Shown in pieces: positions 42,568 through 51,311 of a DNA stretch of 64,000 nt. The DNA is from an uncultured Spartobacteria bacterium (GTDB taxonomy: Bacteria > Verrucomicrobiota > Verrucomicrobiia > Chthoniobacterales > Chthoniobacteraceae), in contig CAIURC010000114.1 of assembly GCA_903901425.1 (NCBI GenBank), positions 1 to 64,000 of the forward strand. Direction: 5' to 3'. The notes under the pieces were generated by a model. The model worked only from the letters and a program-made list of their open reading frames with translations. It did not search any database and was not told the origin of the DNA. The translations under genes and the position numbers were made by a program. The stretch's first letter is position 1; every line of letters begins with the position of its first letter.

Positions 42568-45372
42568 TTACCTTGGGGATTCTGAGGAGGAAGCTTGAAC
42601 CGCTGAGCGCAGTTCCTCGGGGAGAAGATGGTCCGGTCTGGGAACGGCGCCCCAGAACGTGAGGTTTTTGAATTCCGCGGTCCCGCCGGAAACTATGAAA
42701 GACGCGCTGGGTTTTGTCTGGGAAAAGACCTTGTCCGTAGCCGAACCGAGAAACTTGTTGTCCAAGGAAAGCGTGGCGCGGTTTCCTATGACTTCGAGGA
42801 CACAAACATGCCAGGAGTTCGGGGCCAGTTGAACATTGGCGGAAAATGCGGTGGCGGCCGAAGGGGTGCTCGGAGCGATTTCAAGAGTGGCAGAGGAAAG
42901 TGAAAAACTCGCTTGGAAGAGCGGGCTGGCATCGTCCTCAAGTCTGAACCCTGCGGATTTTGCATCCGAGATCGCGAACTCCCACGCAGCTACAAAATCG
43001 CCCAATTCTAACGGCCCGGAGGGCTCTGCACCGCGGACAAGAACGACGGGGGGGGAGGGAGGCGCGTGGGCCACCATGTCGTAGGACTTTGGAATGCGAT
43101 CACTGAATTTTCCCTCCCGGTCCCGGCTCCAGACCACCCGCTGGATTTCTCGGTCCTGGCCAAAGTCCAGTTCGAGCCATGCGTTGGGTTTGTTGGCCAC
43201 CCAGATGCTGGAGTTTCCGAGGACGCCGTCGATGGCGTTGGAGGGGGCATGTTTCTCTGGGGACAGTACGCCGGACGCCGAGGCCGTGGTGCCTTCGGAT
43301 GCCAGGGCGATATTTTTTCCTGAGCCGTCGAACACTTGGATTTCGTCGATGGCAGGTTGCAAATGGGAGGTATGGTGGATGGTGAACCGCAGGGTGCGGG
43401 CTTTCACCGGGGCAAAGAGTTCGGTGTTTGCCGTGGCCTCTGCTGAGGTTTTTTGGAAGCTGCTCTGAGCAGGGACGGTGCTTTCTGGAGGCTGTGTTCC
43501 ACGAAGGGCTGATTCAGGATACGACCAGAAACCCGACATGGGGGGCCATTGAGCCGTGGGAGCGTCCAGCGCCACGTGGAGCCTGGGTGCGCGGCGGTAA
43601 GACACAAAGGTATTCGGAGTGGGCGGGATGGAGTCGATGCCTTTGATCTTCAAGGCGCGTCCTGCGAGGGGTTCGGGAAAGTCGCGGAGGCAGGCTGCGA
43701 TGTTTCTTTTTTCCTCCGGTTTGCTGCTGGTCCGGAACTGGGTTTCCAGCACCCGGTAGGATTCAAACGCATCCGCAAGTTGGTTGCCGACTTCCGAGAT
43801 GCTCCGGATCCACGGATCGTTGTTGGTCGGCGCGCGCAGCCGGAAGTCGCGGAGGTAGGCGGAGGCGGACTCCAAGCTGCCGACGGACCATTCCCGCAGA
43901 CCGTTTGAAAAGAGGAGGAGGCTCCGGAGGTCGCCTTTCCGGATATCAGAAGCGCTCAACATGGCTGGCCGTGAGCCGGGCAGCAGGATCAAGGCGGACT
44001 CGGATAGGACCGGGGCGAGATCGGATTTTTCCGGGGGAATTTTGGATGCCAGTGCGCGGAGGTGGGAGAGGTGGACAGGAGCCGCATTGGATTCGGTGAC
44101 AACTTCAATCGAGGAGAGCAGGAAAAGAGCGCGCATTCGGGCGGTGCTTGAGATTCCCGAATTCTCCAGAGTCTTGAGAAGCGTCTGGACCGCTTTGGAG
44201 TAAGAGCCGGAGAGGACTTCGTTCTGGGCTTGGAGAAGCGAGGCCGGGATGGTTTCTGCGACGGCGGGTTTGACATTCTGTTTTGGAAAAAGAACGCCAC
44301 GGAAGAGGAAACCCAAGACCAGAATCAAGAGGGCGGCGGCGGTAAACCAACTGGCGGCCCGGTTTTCTTCGGGAGCCTCCACGACCAGGGGTTTGGCTTT
44401 CTTGGGGCTGGAGGCCGCCTGAGTCAGTTCGTTCCTGGCGTACTGCAGGTGTTCAATGAGTTCGTCGTAGGACTGGTACCGCTGTTCCGGATCCTTGTGG
44501 AGCATCCGGTCGATCACGTAGGCGGTGCGCTTTGAAACATGCGGCGCAAAGGACTGGATGCGCACCGGCGGAGACTGGAGGTGTTTCAGGGCGATGGTGC
44601 TGGCGTCAGGACCATCAAACGGCGGGCGTCCGGTGATGGCGTGAAAAAGGGTGCCGCCCAGCGAGTAGATGTCGCTGCGGAAGTCTTCGGGTTTGCCCTC
44701 GATTTTTTCAGGGGCGATATAATAGGGGGTTCCCCAGATCTCGCCCCGGACGGACTCCTCCTCGCTCTGGGAGATGGCGAGGCCGAAATCCACCAGTTTG
44801 GCGAGCGAGGCCGTGGCGAAAAGGATGTTAGCCGGCTTGATGTCGCGGTGGATGAGGCCGTGTTCCTTGGCAGCGCGGAGTCCAGCGGCCGCCTGGATGC
44901 CGACCAGCAGCGTCTGGGCCTCGGACACAACCCCCTGCATCTTGATGAGGCTTTCAAAGGATCCTTTGTCCACCAACTCCATGGCAATGTAGAATCTTCC
45001 GTTCGCCATGCCCGTGGAGAACACCCGGACCACGTTGGGATGGTTGACCGCAGCTGTAATGGTGGCCTCCGCATCGAGTTTGGCAACCAAACCCGGATCA
45101 GCGCTCTGCTCCCGTTTAAGAAGTTTCAGCGCCACTTCGCGGTTCAATTCCGAGTCGAAGGCGCGGTAAACCACGCCCATGCCCCCCTTGCCCGCCACCT
45201 TCAGCAGGGTGAAGTGACCCAGCTTGGAGTGCACGGGAAAAACCGTCTGGCAGTCCGGGCAGGCAATCTGGGTGAGCGGTTCAAGGGAGCCGACGTCAAT
45301 CAGGAGTCCGCAGCCGGGACAGTAGTCAACGGGCAGGAAATCCGGGATGTCTGGCGTCGGGTTCGAATTCAT
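42568..45372 (-). CDS. Transmembrane Ser/Thr protein kinase with zinc-ribbon head and discoidin/LamG-like tail
   Basis: The domain order in 934 residues is as follows. A zinc ribbon has Cys18, 21, 38 and 41. The Hanks-type kinase (about 53-315) has GKGGMG at 61-66, Lys83, the HRDIKPAN loop at 175-182 with Asp177, and DFG at 195-197. A Pro/Lys linker is followed by one membrane helix at about 341-362. A helical repeat region spans about 370-560. A F5/8 (discoidin)-like region near 620-760 has IDEIQVFDGSGK and WLELDFGQDREIQRVVW, and a final LamG-like segment ends the chain. The kinase is cytoplasmic and the lectin-like part should face the cell exterior, so it probably senses a carbohydrate. 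No substrate gene is adjacent. Confidence 0.88.
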   Translation of the reverse strand: MNSNPTPDIPDFLPVDYCPGCGLLIDVGSLEPLTQIACPDCQTVFPVHSKLGHFTLLKVAGKGGMGVVYRAFDSELNREVALKLLKREQSADPGLVAKLDAEATITAAVNHPNVVRVFSTGMANGRFYIAMELVDKGSFESLIKMQGVVSEAQTLLVGIQAAAGLRAAKEHGLIHRDIKPANILFATASLAKLVDFGLAISQSEEESVRGEIWGTPYYIAPEKIEGKPEDFRSDIYSLGGTLFHAITGRPPFDGPDASTIALKHLQSPPVRIQSFAPHVSKRTAYVIDRMLHKDPEQRYQSYDELIEHLQYARNELTQAASSPKKAKPLVVEAPEENRAASWFTAAALLILVLGFLFRGVLFPKQNVKPAVAETIPASLLQAQNEVLSGSYSKAVQTLLKTLENSGISSTARMRALFLLSSIEVVTESNAAPVHLSHLRALASKIPPEKSDLAPVLSESALILLPGSRPAMLSASDIRKGDLRSLLLFSNGLREWSVGSLESASAYLRDFRLRAPTNNDPWIRSISEVGNQLADAFESYRVLETQFRTSSKPEEKRNIAACLRDFPEPLAGRALKIKGIDSIPPTPNTFVSYRRAPRLHVALDAPTAQWPPMSGFWSYPESALRGTQPPESTVPAQSSFQKTSAEATANTELFAPVKARTLRFTIHHTSHLQPAIDEIQVFDGSGKNIALASEGTTASASGVLSPEKHAPSNAIDGVLGNSSIWVANKPNAWLELDFGQDREIQRVVWSRDREGKFSDRIPKSYDMVAHAPPSPPVVLVRGAEPSGPLELGDFVAAWEFAISDAKSAGFRLEDDASPLFQASFSLSSATLEIAPSTPSAATAFSANVQLAPNSWHVCVLEVIGNRATLSLDNKFLGSATDKVFSQTKPSASFIVSGGTAEFKNLTFWGAVPRPDHLLPEELRSAVQASSSESPR

Positions 45373-45569
45373 TCACGGTCCCTTTACAAAAACTGTTCAT
45401 ACAGCGGGTGAAACGCAAGCATTGCAAGCGCCTATTTGAGCATTCCGGATGCGTTTTTGCCGGCCGCAAGGAAGAACGCAGATCCAGGAAGCCCCCAAGC
45501 CTCTCGTCGGAACCCCCAAAGCAAACTTGGTTTTGATGGGTGAACGCAGTGCCGCACTTTGACCGTCCC

Positions 45570-46317
45570 ATGAAAACCCTTCTCATCCGTGTGCTGTGCC
45601 CTGTTCTGGCTTTCGGTGTTTCCACAAAAATTGCCGGGGCGGACGTCTTCATTGAGTTGAGCCGGCCCAGTGATTTTGAAGTGTTCCAGCGCACCGATGC
45701 CCGTACCGCGGATGGAAAATGGCAGGTGTGCGAGAACCCGCAGCCGGGTGCCGGCGGGCGGGGCGGGAGTTTTCTACCGCCGCTGGGGGACGCGCTGGCA
45801 AATGAACTGGGAGTGTCGGTGGGGTTTGTGAGTGTGGGGGACCAGTGTCCAGGAATGGCTGCCCCGCGGCATTCCCGTGACGGTTCTTCCAAGTGTGACC
45901 GGCCGGATGGTGGCGGTGGGAAAAGAGCAGTGGGAGTCGGATGGCGCACTTTTTGATTCGCTGGCTGGAGCCTTGAAGAGTCTGGGAAAAGGGGGGTGCC
46001 GGGCCGTTCTCTGGCACCAGGGGGAATCGGATGCGAATCAGGCCGATCGGACTTGGACGGTTCCCGGTCCGCCGTACCGGGCGAATCTGGGGAGGATGAT
46101 TGGTGACTCCCGGCTGGCAGCGGGCTGGCCGGTGCCTTGGTTTGTGGCACAGGTGACTTACCATGTGCCCGGGGACGAATTTTCACCCGAGATCCGCCTG
46201 GCGCAGCGCCAGATCTGGGAGGCCGGGTTGGCCATGGAGGGACCGGACACGGATGCGCTCACGGGGGAGATGCAGGAGCGGTGCGGGGGGCATTTCAGCG
46301 CGGACCGGGATGGTTGA
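45570..46317 (+). pseudogene. Decayed sialate O-acetylesterase-like (SASA) gene
   Basis: A signal peptide (MKTLLIRVLCPVLAFG) opens the frame. Recognisable parts of a SASA-family acetylesterase follow, but they need at least two frame changes. The first frame runs through PQPGAGGRGGSFLPPLGDAL to VGFVSVG. The following GTSVQEWLPRGIPVTV lies in the next frame; the shift is at a G run near 45835-45840. That second frame continues with CRAVLWHQGESDANQ and EGPDTDALTGEM. Near 46298 another frame change makes the expected HFSGPG end read HFSADRDG. The segment that should hold the nucleophile motif GQSN is absent, so roughly 100 residues are missing. An assembly error could explain one shift, not the internal deletion. 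Confidence 0.75.
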
Positions 46318-47791
46318 TGTGTGCAGCATCCCGGAGTGAGCCGGGAAGTCTGGTCCGCGGGTCCGAAGTGGGTTTGGGCTGGATGGCGCGGCCGTTTTCG
46401 CGGCTGTATTCGTCTGGTCTGAGGGACTCCGGGACGGCGTCACCGGTTTGTTGGGTCCAGAGTTCCAGCGTTCGTGCCAGACGTTCCCGGGTGGCGGCGT
46501 GCGCAGGGTTTGCGGCAAGGTTGTGGAGTTGGTTGGGATCCGCCTCTGTGTCGTAGAGTTCTTCTGCCGGGCGCGGTTGGAGGAAGAGGTCGGCCTGTGC
46601 TGGATCCAGCCGGTGCTGGTTCCGGAGGGCAATGAGATCCTGATGGGATGGAGACTGGATGGAGTCGACCGGGCCCAGCCATGCAAGGTCCGGTCGCGCG
46701 TTGCGGATGTAAAGGTGGCCCGCATCGCGGATGGCTCTTCCGTGGGCCTCGTAATCGTGCCAGTTGTGCTCGGAAAATGCGTGGCTGCGGACCGAGGCCG
46801 CGGGGTTAGCAAACAGCGGGCGCAGGCTTACTCCCTGCATGGACGGGGCCCCCGGGAGGCCAGCCGCCTCAAGGACCGTCGGCGCGAGGTCAATCGAACT
46901 GACCAGGCTCGAACAACTCCCCGCCTGAGTTCCGGCCGGCCAGTGCGCCAGCAGCGCGGTCTTCATCCCGGAATCATGGAGCCGGGTTTTCGCACGGGGA
47001 AACGGACGGCCGTTGTCCGCCAGCAGGAAAATCAACGTGTTCTCAAGGAGCCCAGATTTCCGGAGCGCGTCTACCACTTGGCCGACGTTATGGTCAAACC
47101 GGGTCAGTTCGTTCTGGTGCGAGGCGAGGTCGGCCCGGGTCGCAGGGGTGTCCGCAAGAAACGGGGGGACATGGACGTCTTCCGGGCGGTGTTTGGGACC
47201 GTAGAGGGCCGAGTCCCATTCGATGTCGCCGTCCCAGCCCCGGTGCGCGTCAATGGCGGCGAACCAGAAGAAGAAAGGCTTTTCTTTGGGACGGTTTTCG
47301 AGGGTCTGCACCCAGAGAGCGCCGCCGCTGTGGTTGGTGGGCGTCACCCCCTTGTCTGTGTGGTTCCAGGGATTGGGCTGCACGGCGTCTTTACTGCCCG
47401 GGGGAAGCACCTCGCGGGACATGTGGTTTTTGCCCACCAGCGCCGTGTAGTACCCGGCTTTCTGCAGGAAATGGGGCAGCCATGGAATGTGTCCAGCAAC
47501 CGGGCCGTGCAGTTCCGCGCCCGGGCCGAGGTTGTGCGGGTAGCGGCCGGTAATGATGCTCGAACGGCTCGGGCTGCAGCTGCTGGCGGTCAGGTAGGCG
47601 CTGGTGAACCGCAGGCTGCCCGCCGCCAGCGCATCGATGTGCGGCGTCCGCGCCGCCCGGTTTCCGTAACAGCCAAAATCGTCGGCGCTCACATCGTCCA
47701 CGATGAAAAAAATCACGTTTGGCTTTTCCGCTCCGAGGCATGGGTTCAGGGCGGCGAGAAGAATCAGGAGGAGTGCGCCACGGGTTTTCAT
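46295..47791 (-). CDS. Exported sulfatase (arylsulfatase type)
   Basis: A signal peptide (MKTRGALLLILLAALNPCLG) precedes a type I sulfatase fold of 498 residues. The formylglycine site is C-S-P-S-R at residues 72-76 in SSCSPSRSSIITGRYPHN. Metal ligands include Asp32/Asp33 in IVDDVSADD and ILADNGRPF. It would remove sulfate esters from a glycan in the periplasm or outside, and needs a formylglycine-generating enzyme not seen here. Its end overlaps the tail of the convergent pseudogene by about 23 bp, and it stands 50 bp from the GH2-like gene upstream on the same strand. Confidence 0.92.
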   Translation of the reverse strand: MKTRGALLLILLAALNPCLGAEKPNVIFFIVDDVSADDFGCYGNRAARTPHIDALAAGSLRFTSAYLTASSCSPSRSSIITGRYPHNLGPGAELHGPVAGHIPWLPHFLQKAGYYTALVGKNHMSREVLPPGSKDAVQPNPWNHTDKGVTPTNHSGGALWVQTLENRPKEKPFFFWFAAIDAHRGWDGDIEWDSALYGPKHRPEDVHVPPFLADTPATRADLASHQNELTRFDHNVGQVVDALRKSGLLENTLIFLLADNGRPFPRAKTRLHDSGMKTALLAHWPAGTQAGSCSSLVSSIDLAPTVLEAAGLPGAPSMQGVSLRPLFANPAASVRSHAFSEHNWHDYEAHGRAIRDAGHLYIRNARPDLAWLGPVDSIQSPSHQDLIALRNQHRLDPAQADLFLQPRPAEELYDTEADPNQLHNLAANPAHAATRERLARTLELWTQQTGDAVPESLRPDEYSRENGRAIQPKPTSDPRTRLPGSLRDAAHINHPGPR

Positions 47792-47842
47792 TGGAAACTG
47801 AAACCCCGCAAAGTGCGCAGGGTTGCGCCGTTGGCCCGGCCT

Positions 47843-49156
47843 TCAGCGGGGTTCAACCCGGAAACACAGGTTCTCAACACTCGCGGCGCCGTGCCCGTCC
47901 CGGACAATGACGAAAAGCCGGTAATTGCCCGGACGATCTGGGGTCCGAATCAGTGCCCCCGTGACTTTGGCCTCGAGCACGGCGTCAGGAAAGGAGCCGG
48001 GCTCGGACTCGGCATCGCCGCCGGAACGGCGGTCAGTGCTTTCGGCGGTGACCTGCCACTCGGCGCGGAGCGGCTGAGATTCGGCGTCAGAAGCGGAAAG
48101 GCGGACCGTGTAGAGTGTGCGAGGGGGGACCGTGGCGTTGCGCAGGTCGGACTCAAACTGATCGATCCTTGGGCATTGGTTCGCGGGCCAGCGACCGGTC
48201 CATGTCCGGCAGAGTGCATCCGCCGGAGGCAGTTTCTCGCCGGTTTTCAGAAACATGCCGTACCACGTGGAGGTGGTTTCCTGTTTCTGGCCCCAGAAAA
48301 AACAGAAGCCGCCCAAGAGATTTCCCACGGAGTTTTTTGCAAGTGCCTCGGACGTGGCGGAACAGCGTGCCGCCTTTTCCCGGCTGCCTGGCTCGATGGG
48401 CGCGCCCCAAACCGTTTTTGGCACCTCCCAGTGTCCCGATGGTCCGTATTCAGCGATCACGACGGGTTTTTTCCAGCCAGCATCCAACACGGCCTGAGCT
48501 GCGCGAGTCGCTCCGGCGTAACTGTTGATTCCGAGAATCTCCAAGTTTGGATAGTGCCGGAGCAGGGTCTGGATCTTTTCCGGAGCGTCTCCGGCCAGAG
48601 TGGTCATCACAGGATGCGCCGGATCCTCCGACTGGATGCGTGCGGCAAGGGTGTTGAGTTCCTCATAAACCAGCGGAGCACGCGGGCTGGAGGGCGGTCC
48701 TTCCATTTCGTTTCCCAGCGACCAGAGGAGGAGGGCCGGATGGGAGCGGTATTTGCGGACGGTTTCCAGGATCCGGGCCCGCTGTTTTTCCACCTGCACA
48801 GGGTCGGAATAGTTGAAACCGTGCCGTTCATGGCCGACCCAGAGTCCGGCGGCCACGGCAATCCCCAGCTCCGCGCAGCGGTCCAGAAGCGGTTTGCCGT
48901 CCATGCGCTGTTCGAGTTCCTCGATACCGTATGTCCGGATGGAGTTGCCGCCATGTGCGCGGAGCAGGGCCAGGTTTTCCTTGCCGCACACTCCGCGGAG
49001 AAACCACGGCTTTCCGTCGCGCAGGATCTCAAAGCGGCCGGCAGGGTCTTTTTGAATCTGGACATCGGCTGCGCGGATGGGCTGGAGCGCGACATAGACG
49101 GCGGCCCAGAGTCCGATCAGCCGGCCCAGACGGAACAAGTGGGTCTCGATCAACAC
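47843..49156 (-). CDS. GH2-like TIM-barrel glycoside hydrolase
   Basis: A hydrophobic leader (LGRLIGLWAAVYVALQPIRA) is followed by a catalytic barrel like the TIM domain of GH2 enzymes: RGVCGKENLALLRAHGGNSIRTYG, the acid/base Asn-Glu in LLWSLGNEMEG, and the nucleophile Glu in VVIAEYGPSG. A PKD/Ig-like beta domain ends the protein (from about 345). No sugar-binding jelly-roll domain precedes the barrel, so it is not a complete beta-galactosidase. The start is uncertain: no ATG is present near the leader, and a GTG at 49156 gives a good signal peptide. The substrate is unknown. It lies upstream of the sulfatase on the same strand. Confidence 0.8.
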   Translation of the reverse strand: MLIETHLFRLGRLIGLWAAVYVALQPIRAADVQIQKDPAGRFEILRDGKPWFLRGVCGKENLALLRAHGGNSIRTYGIEELEQRMDGKPLLDRCAELGIAVAAGLWVGHERHGFNYSDPVQVEKQRARILETVRKYRSHPALLLWSLGNEMEGPPSSPRAPLVYEELNTLAARIQSEDPAHPVMTTLAGDAPEKIQTLLRHYPNLEILGINSYAGATRAAQAVLDAGWKKPVVIAEYGPSGHWEVPKTVWGAPIEPGSREKAARCSATSEALAKNSVGNLLGGFCFFWGQKQETTSTWYGMFLKTGEKLPPADALCRTWTGRWPANQCPRIDQFESDLRNATVPPRTLYTVRLSASDAESQPLRAEWQVTAESTDRRSGGDAESEPGSFPDAVLEAKVTGALIRTPDRPGNYRLFVIVRDGHGAASVENLCFRVEPR

Positions 49157-49232
49157 GGGAAAAACGTTTTGGGCGGGGCAGCGGGTTTCTGCCGTTGCCA
49201 GTTGGAAGTTTCTGGGCCCCAACCAGGCGCTC

Positions 49233-50444
49233 TCAGCGAAGAGTAGCCTGACAGACCATCTCCAAAATCCGCGGGATGCTGTAGTTTTCGTATCCGCCGT
49301 TTTTTGGATTTGCCGGGGCGCTGTTCTGAGTGCCGAAGGAGTCGGGCGGTTGCGGGATTCGAGTGAGGTCCGGACTCCACTGGCCGTCTTTTCCACCCAG
49401 TTTGTAGATGACCAAGTCCAGCGAGGGTACGACGTAGAGGCAGAAGCCTCCGGCACCCGTTTTATAGAAGGCGTCGCGCGGTGCGCCCAAGATCTGGCCG
49501 GCGTGGTTGTGTTCGAACTGGAGGCTGAACGGAAAGTGCGGGTTGTACGGGAGCGGTTTCTGGCAGAGCCGGATGTATTCCGGTGGCACGAGTTGTTTTC
49601 CCTCCCAGCGGCCTTCATGGGCGAGGCAGTAGCCGAATCGCGCCGCATCCGTGGCGCGGAGCGCAATGGACCCGGCTCCGTTGGCGTGGGCCATCGTGAC
49701 TTCCCCGCGGTACAGACAGTACCCCCACGGTCCCCAGCCCATCGGGGTGGCGAACTTTTCCTGGATGTAGTCCGGGAGTTCACGCCCGGTGACCCGACGC
49801 AGAACCATCGAGGCGATGTGCGGGGCGGGTGAGGAGTAGGAATAGCCTTCACCCGGCGCGGTCCAGAGCGGGACCTGGAGTGAGGAGGCGTCGATGTCGC
49901 GGATGTCCTGGCCTTTGGTGGGTTTGAGGGGTTGTCCCACGCCCTGAATGAAAGCCGATGGAGTCGCACCTTCGCCATTGTGGCCAGAGGACATGCAGAG
50001 CAGGTGGCCGAGCCGGATGTCCGCCTCGCGCGGATCCCGGAGCGGCAGCGCTTCGGGCAGAAATTCAGGGGTATAGACCTTGGTGTCGAGGCCGTCGGGA
50101 ATTTTTGCTTTAAACTCTTCGAGCATCACGCCGCAGGCGATGCTCGTGAACGCTTTGCCCGTGGAGGCCATGTCCGGGTTGGCGTTCCGGTGGGCTTTCC
50201 CAAAGTACTTTTCAAGAACCAGATAGCCCTTGGAAACCACAAGCAACCCGCCGTTCTCGGAGTTGGACCGTTCCGCTGCCCGGTAGGCCTGCTCGAGGCG
50301 GTCAGGATCCATCCCGGCCAGGGTCCGTGTTTCCGCGGCGTCTTTGGGGGTCCGCCAACCGCCTTGGGAGTCAGGAGGCGGAAAGTACTCGGCGGCGAAT
50401 CCAGCAGATGCGACCGAAGCCGCGAGGAAGAGTGCGAAGCGCAT
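49233..50444 (-). CDS. Exported serine hydrolase (beta-lactamase/DD-peptidase-like)
   Basis: This 403-residue protein starts with a signal peptide (MRFALFLAASVASAGFAA). The catalytic S-x-x-K is S94-T-G-K97 in NPDMASTGKAFTS. A Tyr-x-Ser-like second motif occurs in GEGYSYSSPAPH. The fold belongs to the AmpC/esterase EstB class. In this setting an esterase that removes acyl groups from polysaccharides or a transpeptidase-like enzyme is as likely as drug resistance. It lies upstream of the GH2-like gene, 77 bp apart on the same strand. Confidence 0.88.
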   Translation of the reverse strand: MRFALFLAASVASAGFAAEYFPPPDSQGGWRTPKDAAETRTLAGMDPDRLEQAYRAAERSNSENGGLLVVSKGYLVLEKYFGKAHRNANPDMASTGKAFTSIACGVMLEEFKAKIPDGLDTKVYTPEFLPEALPLRDPREADIRLGHLLCMSSGHNGEGATPSAFIQGVGQPLKPTKGQDIRDIDASSLQVPLWTAPGEGYSYSSPAPHIASMVLRRVTGRELPDYIQEKFATPMGWGPWGYCLYRGEVTMAHANGAGSIALRATDAARFGYCLAHEGRWEGKQLVPPEYIRLCQKPLPYNPHFPFSLQFEHNHAGQILGAPRDAFYKTGAGGFCLYVVPSLDLVIYKLGGKDGQWSPDLTRIPQPPDSFGTQNSAPANPKNGGYENYSIPRILEMVCQATLR

Positions 50445-50492
50445 GGGGGAACGGTTTGGCGGGGAGCGACTGGCAGTGGACGAGAACCTCGC

Positions 50493-51269
50493 TCAGAGCG
50501 TGGCTTTGGTTGCGCCGGTGGAAATGCCGCCGTCAACCAGGAGGGTCTGGCCGGTCACGTACCGGCTTCCTTCAGAGGCAAGAAACACTACGGCGGCGTC
50601 AAGGTCATCCGGGCTGCCCGGGCGCTTGAGCGGGATCCTGTCGCACAGATACTTCACCCAGTCCTCGTTGTCGTAGAGCACCTTGTTCTGGTTCGTCTTG
50701 AACCAGCCCGGCGCAAGGCAGTTGACCGTGACACCGTGTTTGCCCCAGTCGTCGGCAAGGCTCATGGTGAGCTGCTTGATGCCGCCGCGGCTGGCGCCGT
50801 ACGGAGCCAGTCCCGCGTACCCGGCCACGCAGGTGACGGATCCTATGTTGATGATCCTGCCGTACCCGCGTGCGATCATGCCGCGTGCTGCCGCCTGCGC
50901 CGTGAAGAAACTGCCGCGCAGGTTCGTGTCCACCACAAGGTTCCAGTCTTCCCAGGTGACTTCCAGTGCCGGCTTGCGGACGTTGCAGCCGGCGTTGTTC
51001 ACCAGGATGTCGATCTTTCCAAATGCCGATTCCACCTCGGCCACCGCGTTTTGGATGGAGGCATGGTCCCGGACATCGAGTGCGGTCGCAAAGGTGCGCC
51101 GCCCGAGCGCCTCGATCTCCTTGCGGAATGCGTCACAGGATTCCCGGGTCCGGCTGGTCATGGCGATGTCTGCGCCGGCGCGGGCCAGGGCGCGGGCAAA
51201 GTATTGGCCGAGGCCGCGGCTGGTGCCGGTGATCAGGGCGGTTTTTCCGGTCAGATCAAAGAGTTGCAT
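50493..51269 (-). CDS. Short-chain dehydrogenase/reductase with Lys-to-Arg change in the active site
   Basis: This is a classic 258-residue SDR. The cofactor motif T-G-x-x-x-G-x-G is at 14-21 (TGTSRGLG), NNAGCN is in place, and the catalytic Ser is in IINIGSVTCVAGYAG. The active-site Tyr157 is present, but the position four residues later is Arg161 instead of Lys (YGASR), so the usual Y-x-x-x-K is broken. A Lys lies four residues further on (GGIK). The best general matches are gluconate 5-dehydrogenase or 2-keto-3-deoxy-sugar-acid dehydrogenases. It pairs with the alcohol dehydrogenase gene 42 bp upstream. Confidence 0.88.
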   Translation of the reverse strand: MQLFDLTGKTALITGTSRGLGQYFARALARAGADIAMTSRTRESCDAFRKEIEALGRRTFATALDVRDHASIQNAVAEVESAFGKIDILVNNAGCNVRKPALEVTWEDWNLVVDTNLRGSFFTAQAAARGMIARGYGRIINIGSVTCVAGYAGLAPYGASRGGIKQLTMSLADDWGKHGVTVNCLAPGWFKTNQNKVLYDNEDWVKYLCDRIPLKRPGSPDDLDAAVVFLASEGSRYVTGQTLLVDGGISTGATKATL

Positions 51270-51311
51270 GGGAGACAGAAGGGGGTGGGGAAGCGGGAAT
51301 GGGGGGGACGG

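Noticed and set aside
46448-49246. A 932-codon open frame on the plus strand opposite the sulfatase and GH2-like genes
   Set aside because: The minus-strand genes carry signal peptides and catalytic motifs; the plus frame has none and is a shadow.
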